64,000 nucleotides of DNA from Verrucomicrobiota bacterium (lineage in GTDB: Bacteria > Verrucomicrobiota > Verrucomicrobiia > Limisphaerales > UBA11320), in NCBI GenBank assembly GCA_016199985.1, contig JACQFQ010000043.1, positions 186,001-250,000 of the forward strand, written 5' to 3'. Below the pieces are notes generated by a model that saw only the letters and a program-made list of their open reading frames with translations, made no database searches and was not told where the DNA came from. Positions 36,301-46,711 of this stretch are shown here, piece after piece; position 1 is the stretch's first letter; each line of letters opens with the position of its first letter. The translations under genes were made by a program, and so were the position numbers.

Positions 36301-37603
36301 GGGTTCAAATTGCTGAGCGTGGCGCTGACGGGTATGCCGATCGTGCCGTTGCCGACGTTCGTGACCGCAGTGCTGGAACCATACTCGGGCGTGGAGCCCC
36401 AGTCGAACCACGCGCCGGTGGTCTGCCCTTCCGGGTCAACCCAGCCATTGAGGGTCGCGAACGTTGATTTGACCGTGTCGGCAAAGAGCGGGGTGAGGAG
36501 AGGTAATCCGAGAGGCTCACCGGCGCGGGCAGCGTGAGTGAGAGGCTTGCGGAGACATTGCCGGTCAACGTGATGGTCGAGTCGGCGGGAACACTCAAGG
36601 CGAGGTTTCGGCCAATGGTCGAGGCCCCCAGGATAAGCGGGATGGCATTGACGAGGGAGACGTCAGAGGTTGGGGGGGAGCTGGCAAGATCTACACGGTT
36701 GGAGAACTGGTTGGCCTGAGTCAGCGAAGTCGAACCGCCGGTAAACGACGCCGTCCTGCCAACACTCAATATCCCCACTTGAGCGATCGGACCGCTCGAG
36801 GTGACAACAAGGTCGCGGCCGATGCTGGAGGCGCCCATTACGGTTGATCGGGCATTGGAGAGCGAGACGTCGTAGGGTCCGCCAGTATTGAAGCTGGCAG
36901 CGCCAACGAATTGATTGCCTTGCGTCAAAAGAATATTACCCACGGCGCTGAATGAGGATGTTCCCGGCACGACCAGAGGGCCAGACTGAGAGATGGCCCC
37001 GTTCGCGATGAGGATTAGATTTGCTCCGATCGCCGAAAAGCCAAGTTGCAGTGAAGTCGCGCTCCTGAAAGCCGCATCATTGCGTAGGCCGTTGTTGAAC
37101 GTCGCCGCCGTCACCTGGTTGGAGTGCAGGAGGGCGATGGGATTGGCTCCAGCCGTGAATGAGGCAGCCCCGCCCACGTTGAGCGCGCCCGTTTGAGTCA
37201 TTGCCCCGGCGGAATCGAAGGTGATTGCGCCTATCAACTGATTGGTTTGCGTGAGGGTGATGCTTGTGCCCGACGACAGCACGGACGCGCCGGGAACGGT
37301 CAGCGCGGCGGTTTGTGAAACAGGTCCGGATGCGGACACGATGAGATTTCCCCCGCTGCCCAGGGTGATGCTCACTTTGAGCGATACGCTTCCCGCGGCG
37401 GTGAACGCGAGCGAAGCCGCCGATCCTGATGAAACGATGGGGGCCAGTACCGTGATGTCGCCGGGCTGCATGCCCTTGTTGCCAGTGGTGATCATCACCG
37501 ACACACCGGAGCCAAGCAGCGCGTTGATATCGGTCGTGGAAACGTTGGCGTCGTTGACTGTTGGTATGAAGATGCCGGCGTTGGTGAAAGACGGGCTTGT
37601 CCA
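36258..37603 (-). pseudogene. Fragment of repeat-rich surface protein (filamentous-haemagglutinin style)
   Basis: No start codon is present before a TAA at 37604-37606; the first codons (SPSFTNAGIFIPTVNDANVS) are clearly internal. There follow at least five ~60-residue beta repeats with the pattern 'Gpi.Qsg.L.v.g.asFt.g...lTQ.NQF.gaa.F' (GAISQSGPLVVPGTSSFSAV, GPIAQVGILSVGRTASFTGG). Around 36510 the frame shifts and the neighbouring frame carries a separate domain (KSTFATLNGWVDPEGQTTGA, DWGSTPEYGSSTAV, GIPVSATLSNLNP), a type often found in surface proteins. It ends where the sigma-associated remnant begins. Missing 5' end, one frameshift and an abrupt 3' end make it a dead fragment. Confidence 0.6.
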
Positions 37604-37702
37604 TTATCAGGAACAGCCCCGTCAGACCGGGCGCTAGGAATATTTTGCTTATCGCGACGACGCACTTTCTGGCAGGCTCTGCCGAAGCCTCACGCCGTAA
37701 CT

Positions 37703-40700
37703 ATGAGTACTCAGCTATTCCATCTTCGTTCCACCCTGTTGCCGCTCGCTTGCGCGACCTTGCTCGGAGTGCCCTTGACCGTTTCCGCCGCCGTCGTGCA
37801 ATGGGATTTCAACGGCAACCTGGCCCCCACGCTGGGCTCGTCTGATCTGGCGCCCGGCTTTGCGGCCCCGGCTGGCGCCGCGGGCGTGTCCTTCACCACC
37901 GCCACGATTGCCGGTCAGTCGGCGCAGGTGGCGTCGTTTACCCGGGGTACGTGGCTGCGCCTGACTCACGGCCTGCCGCCAAACGGCGGCGGTTCGTTCC
38001 TGAACAAGTACACGCTCATCATGGACGTGATGTTCCCAAGCCGGCCCGCAGGATTGTTTACGGCGCTGTTCCAGACCAGCCCGGTCAACGCCAACGACGC
38101 GGAGTGGTTCCTCAATCCAGCCGGCGCGCTCGGCGTCAGCGGCGTCTACGGCGGCAGCGTCCCCAACGGCGCCTGGCGACGGCTGGCGTTGGTGGTGGAC
38201 TCCGGGGCGGGCACGGCGACGAGTTACGTGGATGGGGTGCAAGTTGCGACCACGGGGGGCGCCACGCCGGATGGCCGCTGGTCGCTCTCGGCCACGGCGT
38301 TGCTGTTCGCGGATGACACTCAGGAATCCGCCGCCGGCTTGGTGAATTCCGCGCAATTGCGCGATGAAGCGCTGACGGGACCGGCCATCGCGGCACTGGG
38401 AGGTCCGAGCGCGGCGGGTGTGCCCCCGCCGGTCAGTCCGATCGTGACGACCCTGGCCGACAGCGGCCCCGGGTCGTTGCGTCAGGCCATCCTCGTGGCG
38501 TCCGCCCGGCCTGGCGCCGACGTGATTACGTTCGCCAGCGGTCTTTCGGGTGGTCTGATCCGGCTCACCAGCGCGCAGTTCGACATCAACGACGTCAGCG
38601 GCCCGGTCACGATCACAGCCGCCGGTTTGCCTGGGGGCGTCACGATCAGCGGCGAGGGCGCGCACCGGGTGTTCCGCATCGCGGCCGGCAGCGTGGTGGC
38701 GCTGGATTCGCTGACCGTTTCCAACGGTCTGGGCACCGCGGGATTCCTGCCGGGCAACGGCGGCGGCGGGGCCTACAGCGAGGGCACACTCATCCTCAAC
38801 AACTGCGCCTTCGTCCGTAATACTGTCCCGCCGGCCTCCGGTAACATCTCCTTGGGCGGCGCGGTTTCAAGCTATCACGGCACGCTGGCCGTCACCAACT
38901 GCACCTTCGCTCTCAATTCGATCCAGGCCGCCGCCACGGCCTATGGTGGCGCAATCGTGGCCAACGCCAGCACGCTGCTCTTTCGCCATTGCACCATCGT
39001 GAGCAACACCGCCACAGGCGGCAGCGGCGGGAACGGCGGCGGTATCCTGACCGACGGCGGAAGCGTGCAACTCGGCCATACGATCATCGCCGGCAACATC
39101 GGCAGTCTCGCGCCGGATGTGGGCCTGATCTCCGGAGCCACCGGGACGTCGCAGGGCTACAATCTGCTGGGCAACGGAACCGGTAGCAGCGGTTTTGTCA
39201 ATGGAGTGAACGGCGATCAGGTGGGCACGGGCGCGAGTGTGATCAATCCGCGGCTGGGTTCGCTCCAAAACAACGGCGGCCCCACGCCAACGATGGAGTT
39301 CTATCCGAACAGTCCAGCCTTCAACATGGGCAATCCGGCTTTCACGGGTTCGCCGTTGACCGACCAGCGAGGTGTCCCTCGCGTCGTTTGTGGTCGTATC
39401 GATATCGGCGCCGTGGAACTTCGAGACCCCGCCCTGGCCCTTGCGCCGCTGACCAATGGCAGCGTGTGCGTGCCGGGGCAGACCCTGACGTTCCGGCAGG
39501 ATCTGGTTTACAGCAGCCCAAGCGCCGTGTTCGTCAATAACTTCAATGGCGCCGTTCCTGCCGGGATGACCCTCACCGGCAACGCCGCCATCGATGGCGG
39601 CTACCTCAAGTTGACATCCGCGTCGCTTGGACAGCAGGGCCGGGCGACGTTGGATGACTTTGCCGCAGGGCAACCCGTCGCCGAGTTCACCGCCACGTTC
39701 AAGGCGTCGCTCTTCGGCGGCACGACACCACCGGCGGATGGCTTCAGCTTCAGTCTGGCGCCGTCGCCCGCGCCGGATTTCTCGGCGGGCGCAGCGGAGG
39801 AGGGGGTGGATGCCGGCCTATCCGTTACCTTCGACACTTTCGACAATTTCCGCGGCGAAGCCCCGGCTGTGGGGGTCAAATGGAACGGCGCCTTCATCGC
39901 CCAGGTTGCCTTCCAAGCGTCGCAGTCCCCCGTCCTCGTCGATCCTATCGCCGCCCAACGCAACGTCGTGATCCAACTCCATCCGAACGGCACGCTGGAT
40001 GTGCGGTACGGCAACGCGGTGTTGTTCGATCATCTCCCCACGCCTTATGCGCCGATCGCCGGCGGCCAATGGGTGCTCGGCGGGCGCACCGGCGGGCTGT
40101 CGGATAACCAGTGGATCGACGATTTGCGGATCGAAGTGCCCCCAACGAGTTGCCCGATCGCCTACCAATGGTATAAGGATGACCTGGCGCTGGCCGGAAA
40201 GATCACCGAAACCCTGGTGGTGCCGTCCGCCGGACCAGCCGACTCGGGCGTCTATTGCGTCGTGGCCGCCGGTTGCTGCAACCGGTTGACCAATTGCGTG
40301 AGCATCGCGATCGGCTCGGCGAATCCCGTGGTCGCCAACGTCAATGACAGCGGCGCAGGTTCCCTCCGCAACGCGCTGCTCCTCGCCGCCGCCTGTCCCG
40401 GCCCGGACGTAATTACCTTTGCCCCCGCGCTGAGCGGCCAGGTCATCCGCCTCACCAGCGCGGAATTGCTCATCGACGACGCCAGCGGCCCTTTGACGAT
40501 CACGGCGACGAACCTCCCGAATGGCGTGGTCCTCAGCGGCGAGGGCGCGCGACGGGTGTTCCGGGTGGGGGCTGGCTCGACTGTGACCCTCGACTCGCTG
40601 ACGATCTCGAATGGCTTTGCGCCGGCGGGCCTTTTTGCCAACGGCAACAGCAGCGGCGGCATCTTCAACCAGGGCCGCCTGGACCTGCGCAACTGCACGC

Positions 40701-43264
40701 TGCTCAGCAACTCCTGCCCGGGCAGCGTTGGTTTCGCCGGCGCCCTCGGTAACTACGGCGGTGACCTGCGATTGACGAATTGCACCCTCACGTTCAACAA
40801 CGCCGGGATTGCCGGAGCGATTTACAGCTACCTTGGGCCATGCGCGCTGAGCCATTGCACGATCGTGAGCAATACGGCCTCCGTCGAGATTGGCGGCGTC
40901 GCCACGGAATCCAGCCCGTTGTCGCTGACGCATGCCTTGCTCGCCAACCCGGGGAAGGATCTGCGCCAAACAACCGCCACGATCACCTCGGGTGGCTACA
41001 ATCTGGTGGCGGACGGCTCCGGCAGCGGCCTCATCGATGGCGCGAACGGCGATCACGTCGGTACGACCGCCACGCCGATCAATCCGCGTCTCGGCCCGTT
41101 GCAAGATAACGGCGGACCGACGCTCACTCACCTGCCGCTGGCCGGCAGTCCGGCGATCGATTCCGGCAACCCTTCCTTCGTCGGCCTGGGTCTCGCCGAT
41201 CAACGCGGCTTCCCACGCGTGGCCAGCGGGCGCATTGACATCGGCGCGGTCGAGAACTGTCTGGCGCTCCATTATCCGGTCGCGGATTCCACCCTGGTCG
41301 ATGTCAGCGGCAGCTCCACCGCGACCTTGCAGGGGGCTGGCGTGCCCTTGTTCGGATTCAACCGGTTCTCCCAAGGCAACCAGTCCCTGGGCCTGAATGA
41401 TCCGTTGGATGTCGCCCACAATTACTATCGCCTCCGCACGGCGACGCCCGACAACTCGGTCCGCGATCTCGGCTTCAGAGGCGACTTCACCGTGTCGGTC
41501 TGGGTCTGGAACCGGGGTGGCGCCACCGCCAACGGCTGGAAGGTCATCCTCGGGTTGAGCGGCAACGCTGGCGGTCCGGATTCGCCGGTGTTCGGCCTCT
41601 ACAACGGCAGGCTCTACCTCTCCTATTGGGGCAATGATTTACCCGGCGTCCGCGTGATTGCGCCCTCCACGTGGACCCACGTGGCGTGGACCTACGATTC
41701 GCATGGCGGTCAGATTGGCTTATATGTCAATGGCCAGCTCGACGCCTCGACGGTGGGCCATGCCCACGCCCCGCGGGATGCCGATCTGCTCGTCGGATTC
41801 AGCGAGGCGTTGGCGGGTTCGTACTTCCAAGGGGCCCTGGATGATCTCGCGATCTACTGCCAGGCGCTGCCGCCGAATCAAATCGCGGCCCTGGCCGCCA
41901 ACGCCGCGCCTGATCGTGTGTTGCCGACTGCCGTGCTGACGCCGTCGCTCGCCGCGGCCGGCCCGTGTAACTGGTCGGTGCGGGAGATCTACGCCCACAC
42001 CAATGATCCCGTGGTGATGCCCTACGACCTCCCGAGCGCGCTGTATGTCGCCAGCTCGACCCAGTTCGCCAAGGTCACCAATTATTTCAGCGAAGTCATC
42101 AACCGCTCGGATCCGGACACGAATCCCGGTGGCGCAGGCCTGTTCGGTGGCGACCTGCCCTATGCTTCCAACAACCGCACGCCCCAGGGGTTGCTCAACG
42201 CGGACGACAATTACTTCGTGCTGGCCGCGCGGACGACGGTCCAGATTGCCGATGAGGATGATTATACCTTCGGTTTCAATACCGACGACGGCGGGCAACT
42301 GCGGGTGCTGGGCGCGCAGTTCCTCAGTTCGACGAGCCTCGACCAGGCAGGCTACGTGAACCCGGCGAACCCGGCGCACTCAGGCGACACGTTACGTTAT
42401 CCGGGCAACCGGCCGCCAGGCGCCACGCTGGGAGTCACGCATCTGAAGCCCGGCGCCTATGATGTCGAGTTCATCGATTGGGAATTGGGCGGGGGCAGTT
42501 CGTCGGAGGTGTTCGGCGCGCGGGGCGCCCGCAACTCGCTGGCGACTCCATCGCTGGCGTTGTTCAACAGCGGTGTCAACAACGCGGGTCTGCCGCTGGC
42601 GGCCGCGGCCATTGATCCCCATTACAAGTTGGTGGCGAATCCGGACGGCGGATCGCCGAATGCGTTCGTTCACCAACTTCCACTTCCCGGTTGGGTGCCC
42701 AACACGCCACAGTCCCAATGGATCGCGCCGCGGGACTGGACCCAGTTCGGAATCATTGGCAGCTATACGTATCGCCTCGTCATCGACCTCACGGGCCGTG
42801 ATGTGCGGGCGGTGCGTTTAACCGGGCGCTGGGCCGCGGACGACCTCGCCGAGATCCGTGTCAACGGCGCGGTCACCGGCCAGCAGAATGTGAATCTATG
42901 GCATGACTGGACGCCGTTTTCGCTCAGCGCGGTCAACGCCAACTTCGTGCGCGGCGAGAACACGATTGACTTCGTGGTGGTGAACACCGGTTCGTGGAAC
43001 GGGCTGCGGGTGGAGTTCCTAGGCGTAACGGCGCCGCAGGATGGCTTCCAGCTGCTGACGCCAAGCACGTTCCTGCGGCCCCTGCTGCAAATCAGCCAGA
43101 TCTCGATGACGCAGGTGAAGGTCAACTGGACCCCTGTGAGCGGTTGCCAGCAGTTGCAGACCGCGCCGACCGTGAGCGGTCCGTGGGTGACGGCGCCGGG
43201 CGCGGTCAGTGGCCAGGTGTTCCCGACCGGTGGCGCCCATCGCTTCTTCCGCGTCGTGCAGTAA
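37703..43264 (+). CDS. Giant secreted multidomain protein with two parallel beta-helices
   Basis: 1853 residues with a signal peptide (LLPLACATLLGVPLTVSAA). Order: concanavalin/LamG-like domain (~33-220), beta-helix 1 (~248-575) ending DQRGVPRVVCGRIDIGAVEL, a lectin-like block (~605-805; PADGFSFSLAPSP), an Ig-like segment (CPIAYQWYKDD, DSGVYCVVAAG), beta-helix 2 (~877-1180) ending DQRGFPRVASGRIDIGAVEN, LamG (~1215-1400; HVAWTYDSHGGQIGLYVNGQ), a PA14-like domain (~1430-1620; DYTFGFNTDDGGQLRV), a galactose-binding-like domain (~1650-1790) and the closing Verrucomicrobia beta-sandwich (CQQLQTAPTVSGPW). Likely cell-surface binding of polysaccharides; no catalytic motif recognised. Confidence 0.8.
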   Translation: MSTQLFHLRSTLLPLACATLLGVPLTVSAAVVQWDFNGNLAPTLGSSDLAPGFAAPAGAAGVSFTTATIAGQSAQVASFTRGTWLRLTHGLPPNGGGSFLNKYTLIMDVMFPSRPAGLFTALFQTSPVNANDAEWFLNPAGALGVSGVYGGSVPNGAWRRLALVVDSGAGTATSYVDGVQVATTGGATPDGRWSLSATALLFADDTQESAAGLVNSAQLRDEALTGPAIAALGGPSAAGVPPPVSPIVTTLADSGPGSLRQAILVASARPGADVITFASGLSGGLIRLTSAQFDINDVSGPVTITAAGLPGGVTISGEGAHRVFRIAAGSVVALDSLTVSNGLGTAGFLPGNGGGGAYSEGTLILNNCAFVRNTVPPASGNISLGGAVSSYHGTLAVTNCTFALNSIQAAATAYGGAIVANASTLLFRHCTIVSNTATGGSGGNGGGILTDGGSVQLGHTIIAGNIGSLAPDVGLISGATGTSQGYNLLGNGTGSSGFVNGVNGDQVGTGASVINPRLGSLQNNGGPTPTMEFYPNSPAFNMGNPAFTGSPLTDQRGVPRVVCGRIDIGAVELRDPALALAPLTNGSVCVPGQTLTFRQDLVYSSPSAVFVNNFNGAVPAGMTLTGNAAIDGGYLKLTSASLGQQGRATLDDFAAGQPVAEFTATFKASLFGGTTPPADGFSFSLAPSPAPDFSAGAAEEGVDAGLSVTFDTFDNFRGEAPAVGVKWNGAFIAQVAFQASQSPVLVDPIAAQRNVVIQLHPNGTLDVRYGNAVLFDHLPTPYAPIAGGQWVLGGRTGGLSDNQWIDDLRIEVPPTSCPIAYQWYKDDLALAGKITETLVVPSAGPADSGVYCVVAAGCCNRLTNCVSIAIGSANPVVANVNDSGAGSLRNALLLAAACPGPDVITFAPALSGQVIRLTSAELLIDDASGPLTITATNLPNGVVLSGEGARRVFRVGAGSTVTLDSLTISNGFAPAGLFANGNSSGGIFNQGRLDLRNCTLLSNSCPGSVGFAGALGNYGGDLRLTNCTLTFNNAGIAGAIYSYLGPCALSHCTIVSNTASVEIGGVATESSPLSLTHALLANPGKDLRQTTATITSGGYNLVADGSGSGLIDGANGDHVGTTATPINPRLGPLQDNGGPTLTHLPLAGSPAIDSGNPSFVGLGLADQRGFPRVASGRIDIGAVENCLALHYPVADSTLVDVSGSSTATLQGAGVPLFGFNRFSQGNQSLGLNDPLDVAHNYYRLRTATPDNSVRDLGFRGDFTVSVWVWNRGGATANGWKVILGLSGNAGGPDSPVFGLYNGRLYLSYWGNDLPGVRVIAPSTWTHVAWTYDSHGGQIGLYVNGQLDASTVGHAHAPRDADLLVGFSEALAGSYFQGALDDLAIYCQALPPNQIAALAANAAPDRVLPTAVLTPSLAAAGPCNWSVREIYAHTNDPVVMPYDLPSALYVASSTQFAKVTNYFSEVINRSDPDTNPGGAGLFGGDLPYASNNRTPQGLLNADDNYFVLAARTTVQIADEDDYTFGFNTDDGGQLRVLGAQFLSSTSLDQAGYVNPANPAHSGDTLRYPGNRPPGATLGVTHLKPGAYDVEFIDWELGGGSSSEVFGARGARNSLATPSLALFNSGVNNAGLPLAAAAIDPHYKLVANPDGGSPNAFVHQLPLPGWVPNTPQSQWIAPRDWTQFGIIGSYTYRLVIDLTGRDVRAVRLTGRWAADDLAEIRVNGAVTGQQNVNLWHDWTPFSLSAVNANFVRGENTIDFVVVNTGSWNGLRVEFLGVTAPQDGFQLLTPSTFLRPLLQISQISMTQVKVNWTPVSGCQQLQTAPTVSGPWVTAPGAVSGQVFPTGGAHRFFRVVQ

Positions 43265-43275
43265 ACCCGGTCTCC

Positions 43276-43310
43276 AGCGCGTCCCTGCCAATCCGGGCGG
43301 GGGACGCGCT
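43276..43310. terminator. Strong hairpin after the giant secreted protein
   Basis: AGCGCGTCCC (43276-43285) and GGGACGCGCT (43301-43310) pair perfectly over 10 bp with a 15-base loop, 11 bp past the stop codon. There is no T-run, so it could be a factor-dependent stop or a 3'-end stabiliser rather than an intrinsic terminator. Confidence 0.45.
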
Positions 43311-43516
43311 GCCGATCGCAAATCCGCGCTCCGCCGCCGGCCGCGCACGGCGCGTCCCCACCAGGTCGCGCCCAGCGCTTCGGCGCCGCGTGGTCGACTT
43401 CCGGCGGTAGGGCGCTCATTTTTGTGTCATCCTTGTCTTTGGCTTGCCAAGGAACAGTCAACCCTCGCCAATCCTCGTGAAGCCATTCCCCGCGCAAAGA
43501 CTAGAGTTGCCATGTG

Positions 43517-43690
43517 ATGAAAACGAAACTTCCACCACTCACCATCCTCCTTGTCGCAGCAGCGGGACTTTTCGTGGGCATCGCCTAGACGAAGCGCAAC
43601 CGCGCGGCCACGGAGTTTATGCGCGACAAACTCGAATTGTCGCGGCGTGTTCCGCGACAAGCAGGCACGTTTCAATCCGACAATGAATGA
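43517..43690 (+). pseudogene. Small membrane-peptide ORF interrupted by an in-frame TAG
   Basis: ATG at 43517 opens MKTKLPPLTILLVAAAGLFV then GIA and a TAG at 43586-43588. Beyond it the same frame continues TKRNRAATEFMRDKLELSRR, VPRQAGTFQSDNE and a TGA that overlaps the next gene's ATG (43687-43690). The N-terminus is a clean transmembrane helix or signal anchor and the C-terminal tail is charged, so the whole reads as one 57-residue membrane peptide in which a tryptophan codon (TGG) became TAG. The coupled overlap suggests the full frame was once translated. Confidence 0.5.
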
Positions 43691-44199
43691 GTCACCGACA
43701 ACGTCTCGCTGAAGCCGGAAAGACCTTTATGAACACCGTGAACGAAGCCATCGCCAATCATGCCTTTTTCCACGGGATGAAGGCCGAGCATCTCTCTCTT
43801 CTGACCGACGGCGCAAACGCCGTTCAGTTCAAAGTCGGTGATCTGCTGTTTCACGAAGGCGATCCGGCCAACCAATTGTACTTGCTTGAGAGCGGCATAA
43901 TCGCCCTGGAGGCGCGCGAACCGGGCAACGGCGCGACCTTGCTGCAAACGCTTGGAGCCGGCGACGTGCTGGGTTGGTCGTGGCTGTTTCCGCCTTTTAC
44001 GTGGCACTCCCAAGCGAGAACCATCGAGCCAACGAAGGCCATCGCCCTGAATGGGGCGCATTTGCTCGTCACCGCCGAACGCAATCACGATTTCGGCTAC
44101 GAGCTGATGAAGCGCGTGGCCCAGGTCGTCATTCACCGGTTGCAAGCCACGCGCAAGGAACTCCTGGCGCTGCAAATCGAGTCAGCGCTTGAAGGATGA
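43687..44199 (+). CDS. Cyclic-nucleotide-binding-domain protein without DNA-binding domain
   Basis: 170 residues of a CRP-type cNMP-binding domain: HAFFHGMKAEHLSLLTDGAN, VGDLLFHEGDPANQLYLLES, then a gap where the phosphate-binding cassette would be (LLQTLGAGDVLGWSWLFPPF) and a terminal helix (FGYELMKRVAQVVIHRLQAT). There is no helix-turn-helix, so it is a sensor or regulatory subunit rather than a transcription factor. The canonical GE...RxA arginine pattern is replaced (WHSQARTIEPTKAIALN), which makes cAMP binding uncertain. It precedes ppsA by 16 bp and overlaps the small membrane ORF; ATG at 43729 is an alternative start. Confidence 0.8.
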   Translation: MSHRQRLAEAGKTFMNTVNEAIANHAFFHGMKAEHLSLLTDGANAVQFKVGDLLFHEGDPANQLYLLESGIIALEAREPGNGATLLQTLGAGDVLGWSWLFPPFTWHSQARTIEPTKAIALNGAHLLVTAERNHDFGYELMKRVAQVVIHRLQATRKELLALQIESALEG

Positions 44200-44215
44200 C
44201 GGAAGACCTCAATTT

Positions 44216-46711
44216 ATGGCAACCACGACGAATCCCTCAAAAACCAAAGCGCCGCCACGCGCGACTGGAGACGCCACGAAACTCGAACCAGCCTCCAGCG
44301 CCCCGCCGCATTTCATCAAAAGGTTCGCCGACATCACCATCGACGACGTGCCTATTGTTGGCGGGAAGAACGCATCGCTCGGCGAGATGCGCCGGGAATT
44401 GACGCCGAAGGGCGTGAAAGTGCCGGATGGGTTTGCCATCACGGCAGAGGCATACCGGCATTTTCTGCGAGAGGCGGGGCTGGAGGAACAGATTCGCCAG
44501 ACGCTCACTGGTCTCGACACCGGCGACGTGCAGGAGTTGCGCCAGCGCGGCGGCCTGATTCGTAGCCTCATTCTAGGGGCTTCGCTCCCACGCGAGTTGG
44601 AGCAGACGATTATCGCCGCCTACGATGCGCTCAAGGGTCGGCAGGTTCACCCAGTGGACGTCGCCGTGCGGTCGAGCGCGACGGCGGAGGATCTGCCGGA
44701 CGCCAGTTTCGCCGGGCAGCAGGAGACGTATCTCAACGTCCAGGGACATCTCGAACTGATCACCGCCTGTTTGCGCTGTTTCGCCTCGCTGTTCACCGAC
44801 CGAGCCATCAGCTACCGGGTGGATAAGGGCTTCGACCATCTTAAGATTGCGCTGTCCATCGGCGTGCAGAAGATGGTGCGCGCGGATCTCGCCAGCAGCG
44901 GCGTCATGTTCACGCTCGACACCGAGACGGGTTTCCGCGACGTGGTGCTGATCAACGCCGCCTATGGCCTCGGCGAGAACGTGGTGCAAGGCTCGGTGAA
45001 TCCGGACGAATACTACGTCTTCAAACCCACACTGAAGACTGGCCACCGGCCCATCCTCCAGAAAATCGTCGGCACGAAGGAATTCAAGCTCGTCTATGAC
45101 ATCGGTGGCGGAAAGATGGTGAAGAACGTTCCCGTGCCGCCCGGAGACCGCGCGAAGTTCGCCATCAACGAGGACGAGATTCTCCAACTCGCGCGCTGGG
45201 CCTGTCTCATTGAGGAGCACTACTCCGCCAAGCGGGGCCAGCCCACGCCGATGGACATCGAGTGGGCCAAGGATGGTCGCACCGGCGAGATGTTCATCGT
45301 TCAGGCGCGACCCGAGACTGTGCAATCGAGAAAATCCGTCAAAGTCGCCGAATCCTACAAGCTCAAGCAACATGGCCCGGTGCTCGTCACTGGCCGCAGC
45401 GTTGGTGAGAAGATTGCGACTGGCCCGGTGCGCGTCATCAAGAGTGCGCAGTTCATCGGTCAGTTCAAGGAAGGTGAAGTGCTGGTAACCGACAAGACAG
45501 ACCCTGACTGGGAACCCATCATGAAGAAGGCCGCGGCCATCGTGACCAATCGCGGCGGGCGCACCTGTCACGCCGCCATCGTCAGCCGCGAACTCGGGGT
45601 CCCGGCCATTGTCGGCACGGAGCATGGCACAGAGTTGCTCAAGGATGGGCAGACAGTGACCGTGAGTTGCGCCGAGGGCGACACGGGGTTCGTGTATGAC
45701 GGGCGGCTTCAGTTCGATGTGCGGCGCACGAACGTGGAAAACCTCAGCAGGCCTGACACCAAAGTGATGATGAACGTGGGAAACCCGGAAGAGGCGTTCT
45801 CCCTCAGCTTCATCCCAAATGACGGCGTCGGCCTCGCCCGTGAGGAGTTTATCATCAGCAACTACATCAAGGTGCACCCGCTGGCGTTGGTGAACTACGA
45901 GGGCTTGGAAGCCGGCCCGGTGAAGCAGCGGATCCACGACCTCACGATTGGCTACGCGGACAAACCGCAGTTCTTCGTGGACAAGCTCGCCCACGGCGTC
46001 GCCATGCTCGCCGCGGCGTTCTACCCCAAGGACGTCATCCTCCGCCTAAGCGACTTTAAAACGAACGAATATGCGAACCTCGTCGGCGGAAAAGCGTACG
46101 AACCCGCCGAAGAGAACCCGATGATCGGCTTCCGGGGCGCAAGCCGGTATTACAACCCGCGTTACCAAGCCGGATTTGCGCTCGAATGTCGCGCGGTGAA
46201 AAAGGTTCGGGAGGAGATGGGCCTCACCAACCTCAAGCTGATGATTCCCTTCTGCCGCACCGTCGAGGAAGGCCGCCGTGTGCAAGCCGAGATGGCGAAA
46301 CACGGGCTTAAGCGCGGCGTGAACGGGCTGGAGCTTTACGTCATGTGCGAGATTCCGAGCAACGTCATCCTCGCCGAGGAGTTTGCCGAGATCTTTGACG
46401 GCTTCAGCATCGGCTCGAACGATCTCACCCAGCTCATTCTCGGCGTGGACCGCGACAGCGAAATCGTCGCCCCAATCTTCGACGAGCGGAACGCCGCCGT
46501 TAAGAGAATGATTGCCCAGGTCATCGCCGTCTGTCGGGCGAAGAAGCGCAAAATAGGCATCTGCGGCCAGGCGCCGAGCGATTACCCGGACTTCGCGCAG
46601 TTCCTCGTCGAGCAAGGCATCGACAGCATCTCTCTGAATCCGGATACAGTCCTGAAAACGACGATGGCGATTCTGGAGAAGGAGAGGTCACAGCGGGTCA
46701 AAGCAAAATGA
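44216..46711 (+). CDS. ppsA: Phosphoenolpyruvate synthase (pyruvate, water dikinase)
   Basis: 831 residues; makes phosphoenolpyruvate from pyruvate and ATP for gluconeogenesis. The N-terminal ATP-grasp domain has [12 protein letters not shown] and [20 protein letters not shown]. The central swivelling domain carries the phospho-histidine in [20 protein letters not shown]. The C-terminal PEP/pyruvate TIM barrel has [22 protein letters not shown] and [17 protein letters not shown] with the catalytic-region CGQAPSD near the end. The ATG at 44216 leaves a ~30-residue low-complexity leader before the conserved start ([15 protein letters not shown]). Its stop overlaps the next start (ATGA, 46708-46711), so it is co-translated with the Pat-like enzyme. 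Confidence 0.95.
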   Translation: MATTTNPSKTKAPPRATGDATKLEPASSAPPHFIKRFADITIDDVPIVGGKNASLGEMRRELTPKGVKVPDGFAITAEAYRHFLREAGLEEQIRQTLTGLDTGDVQELRQRGGLIRSLILGASLPRELEQTIIAAYDALKGRQVHPVDVAVRSSATAEDLPDASFAGQQETYLNVQGHLELITACLRCFASLFTDRAISYRVDKGFDHLKIALSIGVQKMVRADLASSGVMFTLDTETGFRDVVLINAAYGLGENVVQGSVNPDEYYVFKPTLKTGHRPILQKIVGTKEFKLVYDIGGGKMVKNVPVPPGDRAKFAINEDEILQLARWACLIEEHYSAKRGQPTPMDIEWAKDGRTGEMFIVQARPETVQSRKSVKVAESYKLKQHGPVLVTGRSVGEKIATGPVRVIKSAQFIGQFKEGEVLVTDKTDPDWEPIMKKAAAIVTNRGGRTCHAAIVSRELGVPAIVGTEHGTELLKDGQTVTVSCAEGDTGFVYDGRLQFDVRRTNVENLSRPDTKVMMNVGNPEEAFSLSFIPNDGVGLAREEFIISNYIKVHPLALVNYEGLEAGPVKQRIHDLTIGYADKPQFFVDKLAHGVAMLAAAFYPKDVILRLSDFKTNEYANLVGGKAYEPAEENPMIGFRGASRYYNPRYQAGFALECRAVKKVREEMGLTNLKLMIPFCRTVEEGRRVQAEMAKHGLKRGVNGLELYVMCEIPSNVILAEEFAEIFDGFSIGSNDLTQLILGVDRDSEIVAPIFDERNAAVKRMIAQVIAVCRAKKRKIGICGQAPSDYPDFAQFLVEQGIDSISLNPDTVLKTTMAILEKERSQRVKAK

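Noticed and set aside
39818-41419. 533-codon minus-strand open frame
   Set aside because: Antisense to the giant secreted protein; repetitive because the sense gene is repetitive.
44573-45994. 473-codon minus-strand open frame
   Set aside because: Antisense to ppsA; no recognisable motif.
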